This document shows positions 38,733 through 52,900 of a stretch of 64,000 bases of DNA, one piece after another. The DNA lies in NCBI GenBank assembly GCA_017562135.1, contig QEYB01001522.1, positions 930,001 to 994,000 on the forward strand, written 5' to 3'. The position numbers were made by a program, and so were the translations under genes. Numbering within the stretch: the stretch's first letter is position 1; every line of letters starts with the position of its first letter. The DNA is from Dipylidium caninum (taxonomy: Eukaryota; Platyhelminthes; Cestoda; Cyclophyllidea; Dipylidiidae). The notes beneath the pieces were generated by a model that did no database searches, had not been told where the DNA came from, and worked only from the letters and a program-made list of their open reading frames with translations.

Positions 38733-41700
38733 TTATCTCAGTACGGTGAGTAGAATAAAACAGATGCACTCGGAAACCGATGCTTTCGTGCTTCTGACGG
38801 TCACCCGGAAATTCTGAAACAGAAAATTTGGCGGTAAAAATCCTACATGGAAGTGATTTCCTAAAGTGGCGTCGAAATATATTCTGCTGTTACACATCAA
38901 GGGTGTTTATGAACTCACGTTTGTCTCTATTCGAGCAAGAACTCCAACTTGCTGACTGGCCGTGTGAACGATTCCCGCACAGACGACATTATTTGGGCAG
39001 GGATCAATGTCCGGGAGAATACTCAGCCTAGCACCAGAAATCTAGAGAATTTGGGTGAAGTTTTTAGGAAACGATCCGACATTATCAGGGTAAAACTGCG
39101 GAAATTAGTAATTGTTACTATCCCTGGCTGCATACTCTGTCCACTGTGTCCATTTGAATTTGGGTAGAAGTAGAACTTGAGGATTCGACAGCATAACTAA
39201 CTAGCCATACTATTAACGACTATATTTACCATTTAGGTTTGGGAAAATAGGTTTTTAGTTAAGTCAATCAGACCTCACTTTTAGCTTGATTTCATCCAGA
39301 TTGAAGGTAAGCTTAGCTCCTGCCACTTTTTGACACTCCTGACCAGGCCTAAAATAAAGATCGTTGATAATAAACCCACCGAACGAAGTAATACAATAGT
39401 GACTTGAGATTAGCTACTTCAGAGTGCCTTTTTCATATTTGCCGTACAAATTTTAAGTTGAACCAAAAATGACCTTGAAGGCAGTGGACAAAATACGAGG
39501 TCTTTATCCATCGACTCGGTTTAGCTTAGGCTAAAAGTAAATTTATAGAATGTGATTGAATAAAGGCCATTTAATGCTTACTGGCAAAGAAGCTTCCATC
39601 GAGCGAAGAATGTTGGCTGATCCATTGGTGCGGATTGAGTAAACTTGTTAAGGAAGATTGGGAGAGGAAGAGACAGCTTATTTGAACCGTTCTGATTCCT
39701 AATGGTAAGAGTCGCCCGTAAATAGTGTGTGAGGTGTATTTTAAAATTCTTGGTTAAGATTATGACTGACTAAATAAGCACCAGAACATTCATGGACTCA
39801 AATGCCATAGGTATCGGTGAAAACACTTGTCAGGACCTACGAATAAGAGATATCCAAGACAGGGATCTCGCAAAAGTCGACGAGGCATTCGACGTTGAGA
39901 ACTTGAGGCACCTGCTTCTCAGGCTCAATGGTTGGAGGTATTGGACGAAGGTCGAGATTTAGAGGGCTTCTTCCAGTGGCCGAGCAGATCTCTGAGAAAA
40001 CCACTTTTGGAGTGAAAGCCATGATGGCCATACCACTCTTGTTGCCATAGTACAACTGCACTCGGCCTAAATTGCCCTGGAACTCCGACCGATAGCCGAT
40101 TTGTATGAGGTTGTTCTCGTATAGCACACCTTGTTGCTTGAAAATCAGCCTGAAGTGGTGACAAGTTTGCCAACGGTGCTGGGAAAAAGAAGAAAAGAAA
40201 GAAAAAAAGTGGTACTAATTACCTAGTATACTCTGATTCGAGATCAATGAGGCTTGTAGAGCGGGCCTGGGTCTGGGTGGGAACTAGAGCGCTAGAGCTT
40301 GCTTCGATTACACCGTTACCGAGGATTTCAGCCAAGAAGTGGCTGTCACCACTTGGGATTTTTGAGGCCTCGATAGCCGAAGCGTTAGCAGCGTGGTGAT
40401 GGAGAAGATGTCAAGCCGAGGCCCAACAAATCGGCTTCTGCGGTGCCATTATTTCCACGATTCTTAAAGACAAAGATGAAAAAGAAAGTGAACAAAGCTA
40501 ATGAAATAACTGCGAGCAATTGGTTAGTCCAAATAAAAACACATTTTGTATCTATAACCTCGAATGCTCCAGAAGATAGTGGTTGCTGAAAGACATGAAG
40601 AAGAAGCAAAACAATAACACAGTATCCACTAAGCCAAAGCTTCTACCATACGATAGATAAGTGAGTTATCACCAAGATTTATTACCAAGCACTGTTTTAA
40701 AGAATCAGTTATGATAATCGTATGAGTTTTCAAACACGAAATCAAAAATAGTAGAAAATTATAAAAAGCCTATTTTTGCTTAATTTCACTTAAGAGTATA
40801 GACCCCGTACGACGAATGTTTTCCTTCAATCCTAAGGCACAGCATTTACGTTCGAAAGCTACAAGTCTTGGGACACTATTCTCTACGATCAGCCAAACTT
40901 CTCAGACATCCAACTATAGATCTGGAGGATTGAGGAGACGAACTTATCCTCCCTCGCTACACTTCTGTTTCTGTTTAAATGGTCCCAAACTAACTGCAGA
41001 CTGGCGAGTGCACGTGTACCTGCCTCTCCCCAGGAGACTTGTCAATTGAAAATAGGAATAGCAAATCGTCTATTGCAAAAAGGCACAAGCAGACATTTCA
41101 CAGTGAATCTTACCAAGGACGACTTCTCTGCCTCATTTGCAGAGTTTGTTTTCTGTTGAGGCCGCTCGCCACTTTTTGTACCTGAAGCAAGACTGTCAGA
41201 TTCCGGCTTCTTTGCTTTGAGTTTTGCAAGAATGCTCGACTCCCGCTCTGGGAATGGGGGTATTTCCTCCAACACAGTGGCCTAAACATATGGAGATAAA
41301 GAAGGACCTCAATTATTTAAAGCTTGGATGAAATAACGCTCTGGTTAGCCCTCCTTTTGAAAAAGAGGGAGTGAAGTTTGGCAAAAGATTTGATTAAACG
41401 AAACAATTAAGAATTAAGGGACTTATCGGGTTTCCTAATAACTTTTCACAATAAAAAGCGTCTCAACATAAACATGATGTAAATTTTGCCAAAGAATAGA
41501 ATAAATAAGGTTATATCCTATGACAATAGCAATAAGAATATTCAAGCTAAAGGAGACTTCTGTGATACTAAAGTCTAACAAAAAAAACAAATGGATAACA
41601 TGAAGTAGAGACAATCCATACCAAAAGATTTTGACGAAAAAAAGACTAACTCGTAACATTTCCTAATGACAAATTTTACAACAGAAACACTTGAACCGAA

Positions 41701-44700
41701 GTCACGAAATAAACCAAATAAAAAGTCTCATGAACTCGGAATCCTATCGAAAAATCATCGCTTAAATAGATGTTGTTATTTATTAATTATTAATTGTATG
41801 GCAATTAATATTACCAGGATATCTGGATTAGCGACTTTCGAGAGGGCAAGATACTCAACAGATCGCTGTTGGATTTCAACATTGGAACTGCGGTAGTTAC
41901 TATCCTGTGAGAGAACTTCAACAATCGTCTCCTTCAGCTCAGGAAAGAGGTTGATGAACTTCACATAAGTTGAGAGAAGAAGCTGACGTGTTGTAGGTGT
42001 GCATAGATGATACTTGCTATGGATAAGTTCGAATTGCATTTTCGGTCTAAAAAGAAGGAAGAATAGAAGAAAGAGTGATGATTGATCAATAGTGAAGAGT
42101 CTGATTTTAAGGAGACTTACGAAGAACGTGCATCACCAGCAATCAAGTTGCCGAATTCGCCGAGAATATAGCCCCCAACCTTAACCATATTTTCATGACA
42201 TGCAGGGGCAATTAAGGCCTAAGAGACGGTAAAAAATAGTTATCAAACGTGAAGTACCAAAGTAGTTCAATACTGATAAAATACGAAACCATACTTTTAA
42301 CCATATGCTTATATATAGGTGCTTTTACAGTAAAGTTGGCCGATGTGCGATTAATCGAAGGTGAAAGAGATGCTGGTAGAAAATTAACAAAGGCTTAATT
42401 ACTTCAAGCAAATACAATAACTAAGTAACTTACATCGAAAACAGTTCTGGCGGCGTAAGCCTGCACATCTTCGCGATTAACCACAATCTGGACGACGCGA
42501 TGCCAAACTTCATCACTGACGTAATCGCCGGCCACACGAATGAGCATGAGGATGGTGTCCACGTACCAAGAGTAGTCGGTGGCATACTTCTCAGCCAGTA
42601 TGGCCACCTTGAGAACCATCTCCTCACGGATTGAGTAGTCCGCTGTCTCCAAGTATGACAACATCTCACCCACTATAGCCTGGGCGTTCGACCGATCACA
42701 CATCGCGTAGAGTAAATCAGCCGCACGCTGACGTACGGATACATCACGTTCCGTCTGGTAGACAAATAAGTTCAGATGCAAAATAGATCTATAGTGACTG
42801 TACATCGCAATCCATTAATCCCTGTCTAGTCAAATGTTGCATCATGGGTTAGCTATAAAACAGGACATTCGATAACAGTAGTCAAAATTACTGTCGACAT
42901 CCACGGGGTATTAGAAGTTCGTCCTGGTCCAAAAACGTATCAGTGACTGAAATATGTAATCTCATCGAAAAGAAAGGAAACTAAAATAATAACCGGTCCT
43001 GCGATAAAAACAAAAAAAATCTAATTTATTTGGCCACAAAAGGTTAATTTAATGTCGATCTTCCCTATTTTAGAAACATGGTAACAAATTAGTTTCACAG
43101 ACTAAGGGAAGGATACGTAAGAAACTCAGGAATTTCTTCGTCACAAAGCGTCAAGAATGCATAATTGTTTTAAGAGAAACTAAACAAAATCGGAAGATTT
43201 TCTTCGTTTTCACATCCTAATACCGAATGGCGAAAATTAAGTGGAGATTATTGGATGCATAGCACATCAAACTTTCTTTAGAGAACATAATAAAAAAATT
43301 GCCAAATCAAAGTGGAATAAGTATATTACCTTGAGAGCGTTTACGATGGTCTCCTGATGCTTTTTTACTGCTTCGTGACTGAATTCACTGGTAGCTAGGA
43401 GGCAAAGCGACTCGAGGGCCAGATAACGAAGGTTAGTCTCTTTGTGTTGAAGAAACTGACCAAGTTGATTGCAGGCACGCACCAACAATTTTCGATCGCA
43501 ATCCATATGAATGATGAGGTTGATGGCTTCGAAAAGAACTGCGTTTTTGGCATTGGGATGCTGCACCTTTTTAGATTTGGGTGGTTCTTGTACCTTCTTT
43601 AAATCGTATCCAAACAATCAGTCAGTCGACAGCGCACCGTCGTATCCTCTATAAATCAAATTTCGTTACCATCTTACGCAGATGCTTTACCAACGCGAAG
43701 GACAAATACCGAAAATTTCGCCAACTTGTACATACCTTATCAGTAAAATCTCTAAAACAAATGCAATATAGATGGCGACCATACTAGGGATTGTACCACG
43801 AAGTGAATAATACTTTGTAAAAGTGGAGAAAAAGCTTTCGATCGTGACAAAAAATGAGAACTATCAATTTAGAGGAGAGGATAGCAAAAGTTTGGGACAC
43901 AAAACCGACATAAACGAAGACGGTGAGGCATCGAGCAACAAAGTCAATGTTTACAAGTAGGGCACATATATACTAACGGAAACTCCTTCGAGATTCAAAA
44001 AGTATACCTAAACAAATGCTTGTACACTTTGAGGTTCACAAAATGGATGCGACAAAAAATAAAATACACAAAGACAGATATACCGGAAACTGGGTATTAC
44101 CAGGAGGAGGGTAGTTTTGAAGAAGTCTTAGTAGCTTCACGGAAAGCCAGGGCGCAGTGACAAAGTAGTAGGTGTAATCTTGTAGATCTGTATATGATGA
44201 CGTTATTAACTAAATAGGAAAAGCAAACAGAAGTCAATGCTATTGAACTTCGAGGCTGACATCCCTAACGCCACCACCAAGCGCGTATTAGATACGATAA
44301 GGTACTTCCGCGACTAAGCGCAGGGCAAATTTAGTTCTCGCAACTAACAAGCCTGCCATCTATTCAGGCGTACACGAGTGAAGATTACCCATGATGCACG
44401 AAATACGCTTGCAGAAAACAGTCCAAAAACATCAATATATCAGGGTAACACTAAGCGTATAAAATAAATCACGGGCATGCCAAATTCGTATTGGTCAATA
44501 ATTCGCATACAAAATGCATGGGTGGATATCTACTAACAGAGTGCTCCAAAGTGGAGAGACAATGACCTCGGTAATCTAAGCCGTAAAGCAAAAAGTTAAG
44601 CAAAATGAATAGAAGTGGGAGACCACTTTTAGTCAACTGCAATGGGACACCTAATCGGAGACAATGTGGAAACCGTTTTATTAGAAGTAAAGATAGAAGT

Positions 44701-45863
44701 TATAGAACAAATGATTTTATGTACCGATCATTCGTAGAATTTTAGTTTAAATAGGACTCACTCTACCAAGACGGGCAACAGCAAGAGGAACACAACTTTT
44801 GCACTCCTCTGGATTTCTTTTGATGAGTTCTTCAATGAGGCTGACGGCAGATGTCACAACACCCTATAAATTTAGAACTAAGAGTTAACATTACTAGATA
44901 TTTAAAGTAAATAGATGAAAGGGGAAACAAACCAGATGAGGGTCATTAAGCAGATGAATTGCTCGAGGTGTCCAATCTAAATCCGTCATTTGGTCAGGGG
45001 CCACTCGCAAAAGACGTAAGAGGCACAAAGCAGCGTTTTGTTTAATGGAGTCGGATGTCTCCCTAGAACAACGCTTGATAATTAAAAGGTGATTTATACC
45101 CAGAAACTAGAAGTTTCGGAATCTCCGAGCCGAACTGTTCAGCCATTTCACGGTTCCCAATATTGGCCACACATTGAAGTGCAAGGTTGACAAAGGCTGC
45201 GCTGCTACTAGACATGTCGTCGCGGATATGGCTGATTACGAGATTCATCAATGGATGTGTGTCATTTAGGAGGACTGAGATGAATAAATATCCCTAACAA
45301 TATTATGGAAACAAAAGAACAATCGCACTATCTGTTTCTCAGTGTAGCGATTGGAACAAAGCAAATTGACAGCTTCCGTATAACCAAAATCAATGTCATG
45401 GCCCAGTAGAAATATGAAGAGGAGTTTGCAAACATATTTCTTCTTATGGTAACCATCAAGCATTTTGTCTCCTATGTAAAAAGAAAGCATTAGTGCGGAT
45501 TATGTAAATAAATTACATTAAAATTATAAGCAAAACGGTAGTAACTACGAAAAGATATTGGTAAAAATATACGAAGATACAACGAGAAGGAAAAGTTTGG
45601 AAAGAGGGACACCTCTAAGCACTAAAGTATTAGCGTCAAAGGATCACCATGTCAGTGAAAGTAAACGTATTAACAAAGGTTTAAAGCAAAAAATGTTACG
45701 AACAGATAGAGAAGGGCCCACAAACTATACCCTTGAACTTGGACCGAATATTCGCCAGTTCTTTATTTATTCGCTTTATCTCTGCTTCTTTACTTTTGCA
45801 GTTTCGGATATCTGAAATAAACACAGACAAGCCCCGCATGGAGTCGCCTTTGGGAGCGGGCAT
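38733..45863 (-). CDS. AP2A1: AP-2 complex subunit alpha (alpha-adaptin), 17 exons, two frame breaks
   Basis: Exons in transcript order: 45863-45731, 45471-45329, 45293-45100, 45062-44933, 44863-44762, 44209-44101, 43648-43330, 42754-42434, 42218-42121, 42046-41815, 41281-41114, 40462-40223, 40149-39841, 39698-39582, 39348-39279, 39041-38919, 38813-38733; 2889 nt, about 962 aa (human 939-977). Alpha-adaptin is the large AP-2 subunit that binds PIP2, cargo dileucine signals and, through its ear, clathrin accessory proteins. The trunk matches the family nearly residue for residue: [20 protein letters not shown] at the start, [100 protein letters not shown] and [20 protein letters not shown]. 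The hinge is short, and the ear ([12 protein letters not shown], then [20 protein letters not shown] and ARWKLLC) is complete to the stop. Exons 7 and 12 each contain a one-base frame break. The symbol is by homology; flatworms usually have one alpha gene. Confidence 0.95.
45294..45328 (-). other. 35-nt mini-intron in AP-2 alpha
   Basis: GTGCGATTG to ATTGTTAG removes 35 nt between TEKQI and [11 protein letters not shown], restoring exactly the family sequence TEKQIGYLFIS. Both flanks are in phase 0. Reading through would give VRLFFCF and a stop soon after, so splicing is required. Very short introns of this size are known in flatworms. Confidence 0.88.
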
Positions 45864-46998
45864 TTTCACAAATCGCTCGAAAGGTGCGGGTTTCTGTGAA
45901 AGTCAAAACAACCCATCTCATCCCCACAAAAATTCTTTTACAATGTCGATATCAAGGATTAAAACCATGTAACAAGCACATAACAATGATGTGATTGCAA
46001 TAGAAGAGGGTGATTACCTGTTGTGGGCGAGGTAATTTTGGCTAGATTTAGAATATATAATTAGTAATCTCGCGCTCCGTCAATGGCGAATGGTGGTGCA
46101 AATCTGTAATTATTGATATGTGATTTTCGAGTTACGACAATTTGTCTGGGTTCGGGTTTGAATAGCACCGTCTTGAAATACGCTGACATGCCCCCGCAAT
46201 TGCGGTTTAATGTTCGTGCTGTGTGAGTTTCTATTACTCATGTTCGCCTGTCCCCCGCACTAAACAACTGCGCTAAACGTTTAATTTGTTGAGTTGTGCA
46301 TATTATTTTGTTTAATGTGTTAGTGCAAGTAATTTGACGTTTGTTTAATCCTTTCAGATATAATTTATTGAAGGTTCAATACGCGGGCGCCTTATTTAAC
46401 TTGACTAGGCACGTTCACCCCAAAGCGTCGGGAATTTTATTGCGCTACAATATTTGGTTTCTTCCCTATACCCTTTTGAGCTTTCCTCATAGACTTTTTA
46501 AACTGTTACGTGTGTTTGTTTTGCGTATCAACGGCCCCGCTGACCTATCGGGAAACTTTATTCCCCTAAGTATACAACTTTTTTATTCCATCAGGATTTG
46601 TGGTTATATTTGTGGGACTTAAAGTAAAACTTCCTGTAAGTTTTGTTATTTGGCTTTTTTATACTGTGGAAGTTTCTGATGTTGTTCCCGTGTCCTCACC
46701 CAATGCGAATATGTTAACATTGTTTCATACCACTAAAGAATATTTTCGTTACGTGAATCACATTGAGGCCGTAAAGTATCCCCCTTGTGAAATTATCAAT
46801 TCCTTTGATGGCCATGTGCTTTATTTCATATTCATGTTCTTAGCGTACGGTGCTGTTGTTTATAAGTCATAACTTGTCCATTACTCTGCGCCCCATTTCT
46901 TTCTTTAGTAAACTATATTAAGACGACTTGACACAATCTCATTTTCAATGGGTTGTTAAAGGATGGCATTAACAATGCAAACGCCCGAATTTCCTCAC
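45864..46998. promoter_or_regulatory. Divergent promoter region between AP-2 alpha and the PP2C-like gene
   Basis: About 1.1 kb between two start codons on opposite strands, AT-rich, containing the likely 5' UTRs and promoters of both genes. Long open stretches at 46341-46872 are Phe/Leu/Ile-rich products of AT-rich DNA without splice context, so I do not call them genes. No specific promoter element can be assigned by eye. Confidence 0.4.
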
Positions 46999-49900
46999 AT
47001 GGAATCTTCTCGCACACACTCAAGAAGGTCTGAGCCACTGTCTTCTCTCCGGTCGTTTTACTTCTCTGATTCCAATGTGAGTTGAAAATAAAAATATCAG
47101 TATTGTGTACCTTAATACAAGATAATTTTGGCAGTGAGCTGAACGACTAATGTTTTTTTGTTTGCAAGTTGTCGCACAACATAGACAGAGTTCGTGCGCT
47201 CGTAATGCAAGCTAAAATTCTTTTTAGTTTTCTTGTTACCAAATTTCACAGTTTGTTTACAACTATCTTTGGGACCAATAGCTTATACAATTTTTGGAAA
47301 AATTGTTCCTGTCTCTTTTGTCAAAATTTCGGCAACTAAGTGATTTTTTTCTTAAACCTCCCTACAATCATCGTTGTAATATGTTCCCTACCTTTATCAT
47401 TGATTAACCAACATTCTCAAAATAATTGTACTAAATGTAACTAAATATTCCTCGCATTACCCTTTTCCATAAACTCTCATAGATATTTTAGAAATCGAGA
47501 TTTAAGAGTTAATTGAATGAAGGTTCACAAAAGCTAAAGTACTACCATACCGTCCTTTTGTGGTTGCATCTATTTAATACTTTGCACCTCGTCGAAAATT
47601 GTTTTGCGGTGTATTGACATCTTAATTTGCGGGTTCCCTTTCACTCTGGGGACCTGATACTGAAGTTCTTAATGTCTTATCAATTCTCAGTATTTTGGCC
47701 GGAGTCATTAGACTAAAGAGTGGAGAGTTGTAACGCTTAATTCTAACTTAATCGAAGGCTTGGTATTTTGGTTCATGAACCCTAAATTTGAAATCAATTG
47801 CCTCCTAATAATCGGAAATTTTACTCTTTAATGCATTATGATACAATCTCAGATGGTGCATTTGTAATCAACGTACCAGCCGCCCGTAGTGGGGTGGACC
47901 TGAAAAGTTTTAGAATGGTTTTTATCAAAGGAGAGTATTGTTAGAGGCAATTGGTCCAAACACGACTTGTTTACCTGGTACAGCCTTTTGCACGCTCCAA
48001 CTGTTCATGACTGGAAGGAACTCTTCATTTTTTGCAAGTGATTACATAACGCTGTTAAATAGCGATTAAACCCTATTACATTATATCGCCTCGATTTTAA
48101 CATAATGCACTCATCTTCATATTAACTTTCGTCAAGTTTATAAAGACTGGGAAATGCAATGTGAAAAATAGAACGTTTCTGTATTTGAAGATCATTTACC
48201 CTTTGAAGTTCCCTCCTTGAACTATTTAATATCACCGCGACTCTTCCGCATTAGAGTTGGTATTTTTGCCGACAACGAATGATTAAAATTTGTTCGTTTT
48301 CTATTAGAAGTCTTGTACTTTTGTTGTAACACTCCATTCTGTTATCGCCGCAGAGGTCTTTTTGCAAAAAACTGATTTAAACTTTTAAGGAGGATAATTA
48401 TAAGAGCCACTTGAAATTTCCACCTTTTTGATTGCTGAATTTTGATACATGTGGCTAAGGGAGGATACGAAAAGTATTGGCCACAGGTGATTGAAGTAAT
48501 TTAATTCTCTCAACACTTCCAACTTATCCTATCCGTTCCGTGATTTGACAGGAGAAATTAAACTCCGATGGAGATGCTGGAAGTTCCTTTTTATGGAGGG
48601 CAGCTAGTCCTGAGGATTTGCCTTCTGAGGCCGTCGCACCAATCATGATCTCACGGTTGCTCGATCGCAAGGTGGTGGCTGCCATGACTGGCCCGGACAG
48701 CGGGTTTCAGGCCGCTCGGGAATGGAAGGACAAGAGCATCTCGAAGACTCTAGTCTGCGGAACCCATGGTGGGCCATAATACTTTCGAAAGACGGTAGAC
48801 AATCAATCAACACTACACAGACTGTCTTTTGTTTCATGATGATGCATCTGTGTTCCAGGGCATGTCAGTCATTCGAGTGTGCAAGTTCACGAGGTAGGCA
48901 TTTTATTCTCCAGACATTAAGAGGCGTCAGCAAATTGTGCGCCTTTTCACCAGTTGCCAAAACTCCTTCTTTAGTTGATGACCTTGAGCCCATACGACAC
49001 CGCCAAGTTTTTCAACTTGTACCAAGTGAAGGAATCATTTTCCTTTTACAGGGTAAAATCGCCTCCACTTCGTCATTTACATCTTATATTCAAGTGGGTA
49101 CCAAATTAACAGTCTCAAGGTTTTTCATCTCGCCTCATCTATTAGTACTCTTTTGAGGAAAAAACTGCATAAATTTAATCGACTGTTTCAAAAGGGTCAT
49201 TTATTTTTTAAATACCTCTTGAAAGTGTCCGAGAAACATGTTCTTCTGTCTTATCCGCATTTAACCAGGCATGTGCGCGGTTGTCTTTTTGTCTCTAATA
49301 TTTCAATAATGGAGGCTTTAAAAGGAAAATCAACGTGGCTTAAGAATGCTACCCTTGTGTTTACCACTCAACAAGTGCCACAACTCATGGTGGTGATGCG
49401 CAACTTCCTCTCTAACGTAAAAGTCGCGGAGGAAGCGGAATCCCTTTATCTGTTATCACCAGGTCGTCAAGGTGTCTTCACCTGCGTCCTCGTGGTCGTA
49501 AATTAAGCATTCTAAACACAGTGTCGTCCTCATCCGCAACTCGCCCTACTTCCCATCTTGCCTACGGGGGACAGTACTCCTTAATCAATTTTTTGTTGGC
49601 ACCCTGGGCATGAATCCTTTTTGTTGAGCGAATGAATAACTAGATACGAATCTTCGAGATTTGTAATTATTCCCCTACTTGCTAAGTGAACATTCAACAT
49701 CTCCATCTCTCCCGTCTTGTTAATAACCACAAATAAGCCACTGATGGAAGTTGCGGTTGTCAGTTTTCGTTCCTGTGAAATGATGAAGCGGTAGTTAGGG
49801 TAAATAATCTCATTACGTTGGAATAAAAAGTCGGAAAATGAGATTCTCTACAGGCCTGATTGTTTAGTCAAATAACAATGAGGGCGGAATTTCAAACATC

Positions 49901-52900
49901 TTCTGCTGCAAGAATCCAAATGCCACAGGAGGTTGATAGTTAAGAGAGCACAAAAAATCGGCTTGCTTGCGAGGTGAACAGAGGGCATACGAGTATTTCA
50001 GTAGAATTTGACTGATACCATCGGGAAGCAAATCTGGCCTTCGAAGATAAGAAAAGAATAAGTGCTAATTTGACTGCCTGGTCAAATGTATGCAGCGTTA
50101 TGAATCGGCGAAGTCACTGGCATGGTGGGAGTATGAGAGAGAGAAGGGAGGGACAGATCTCCCTGTCTCAGCGCCCGAAATCGGCCTCCACGCCTTATCC
50201 GCCGTGGAATAGGCGGCCAAGATGCATCAAAGTGGGGGCGGACCTCGTTGCCGACCATACCTGACGAAGCGCTTTATCGAGGCAGAACTCACGTAATTGC
50301 ATCACTTTAGCTTGGGAATCCACCACGTCGCCGCGATGCTCACTTGCACATGGTAGTTACTCTACTTTTTACAATTACCACCCTCCCCCGCCACCACTCG
50401 GCTTTGTCTCATCGAAATTCACCCCATATTCCCTCCATAATCCGTTTGCTTCAAATTTTGCAAATTTCATTCGTCTTGCGGGAATTCCACTTAGCCAAGA
50501 GCGACAACTGGAGCCAGGAAATGAGATTTAATTCTCCTCATGCTACAACAAAGATATAGGCAAACACAGTGTTCGTGTCGTCTGTCCACCCACGAGTTGG
50601 GCCCATTTCCCTCTCCCCCTCCCTATTCACATGACATTTTCCAGGAGAAACAGCAAATAATTATGGGAATTGAATTGCGTGCTAAATAAGCCCCCAGAGT
50701 CAATGCACGAAGGGCATCAACGCAGTTTTTCCGTGTATCGTAGATCACAAAGGTGGCTTATTCTCAACAGGATTTTTGTCTGTTGGAATCGCACTTAGTT
50801 GTGTTTCAATTCCTGAGTAAACGCCACATGGCATATCCTCTGATTCCGTCGAACTCACCCCTCTCAACAGGTCGCTTTCGAGCATTGCAGTCGCACAGCA
50901 CCGTCGCGTCTCTGGTCGCGCTTCATTCCACTAAATCTTTGCGGTATCAAATTACACTCATGCACTTAACCGACATGTTTTTCCCCTCCCATTTACTCCA
51001 AAACATACTTCTTCTCTGCATTTCTTTGACCTATATTTATCCTGAAGGGGACAGAAAGGCCATTCGCGGTTGAGAAACCATAGTGAGCACACGATAGTGG
51101 CAGCATCTACTTTCCTCTTCTCCCGCATTTGTTCACCCAATTTTTAATTTGGCCCTGAATGCCTCCCACCTCCACTTAATTCCTTGGTGGTCCTCAAGGC
51201 ACGTACGATTTTTGAGAGTGCTTTTCTAACTAGATCAGGAAGTTCTTCTTACGATGGCCGCGGTTAAGTGGTTGATTGCCCCCTCGGAACCCCTTCGCGG
51301 CTCTTCTGGCCAGGCATCGCATCGTAAGCCTAATTTTGTGTAACCTCTCAACGCTATGAAATAAAATATCCTGCGCTTAATAAGTATTTCCGCAGAGAGA
51401 AAATGCAAAGATCACACGAAGTAGTGTAAAAATGAGCGTAAAAACGGTTCCGTTTGAGGAAAAAAATCCATTTGATTCATTTCATTGAGTGATGCTGCTC
51501 CTTAGGGGCGCATTTATTCAGGTTGGTGGTGCACTGGAAAGGCGTTGATGGGAACAGGAAAAGCCACTTCCCACTGTTATTTTACACTATCCACATGAAT
51601 GTGCCCAAACCACCTTCGTGCGTCCTCATAATAATCGTTGGTGCATCCAATTGCCAGTGGAAATTTGGGGGATTTCAAAAGGTCCGACCGTTTTGCCTCT
51701 CAAGAAGCGGACACTACACCGTCTTACCCGTTCTGCCGTCTTTTTTGTGTAACTACTCTTTTGGCTTTGTCTAGTTCACGTTCACTTGCAGTATTTAGGA
51801 GACAGCCAAAGAGTCTGGGTGAATTCACCAACGCCATTGAGAAGGGTATTTTACTGTGCTTCGTGGTTCGTAAGGCCTGCTTATATCTCCGTTACTTTCC
51901 CCCGTAAGTACAGAGTGAAAGGAGGAAATTTCGAGATGTCTCTGTGCAAATGTCAACCATTAATCTGATTCATGGGAGTTTTCCCCTTCTGCACTTTCTA
52001 AAAGCAAATATCTTTGGGGGCATTGCAAATGCCATTAACTCAACAGTCAAAGAGCATGCCAGAATTAATTTACTTCTAATCTGTTCCCTCATTTTGCTTA
52101 ATTTTATTAATGTCACCATTTTATTCGGAACATAATTCTATGAGTGCACTTCGCCATTTATGTCTCCACTCTTTAGCACTTTACGCCTTCGGGAGACAGA
52201 GAGGAGAAAGAGATACAATCGTCCATTTAAAATATCATCCCCAGCATGGTGATTCCGACAAATAAGTCTAACTAAATTGCTTGGCAACTAAGAATGGCAA
52301 ACACTGAACATTACGTGATTTTTATATTCTAGTCTTTGTAATAATTTGAAGAAATTCCTCATATCCGCATCGCAAGTCAATTCCTGTACGACACGAACCT
52401 CATGAACTCTATCGGAGTCCTGCTAAGAAATGGTGACATCTAACGTTCAGTTATTTTCATGGGGGCAAATGCCATGAGGGGAGAAATTCTTATAAAAAAT
52501 AAATATAATTCTATTCCATCTAATCCCAAAATCGCATTTCTAAGGACACTGCCCCCGTGTCAGCATATACATTTCACCACTATATCAATCTACTTCTGCT
52601 GCTACTTCCTTCGGCTATGGCAATTGCCGCGTCTCTGCCAGCAACCAAACTCTTATTGTAGCCTCTTGCAACAAGAACAAAGTAAATGGGGTGCATTTTA
52701 AACTAGTATGCAAAAAAGTAACACTTTCGCCAATGTCAACGACCAGATTGAGTCCGAAAATACGAACGGTGTTGTAAACCTGCGGCCATCTGTCAATCAT
52801 GTCCGCATCTCAGCTCCGCTCTTTCACAAGGGTATGCGCTGTCTCTTACTTGGTCTTCTTTCACATTTATGCTCCATTTAGACTCGCCGTCGTTACGCGT

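Noticed and set aside
46341..46872. Overlapping open frames of 93 and 90 residues upstream of the PP2C-like gene
   Set aside because: Phe/Leu/Ile-rich products typical of AT-rich DNA; no splice context or family pattern.
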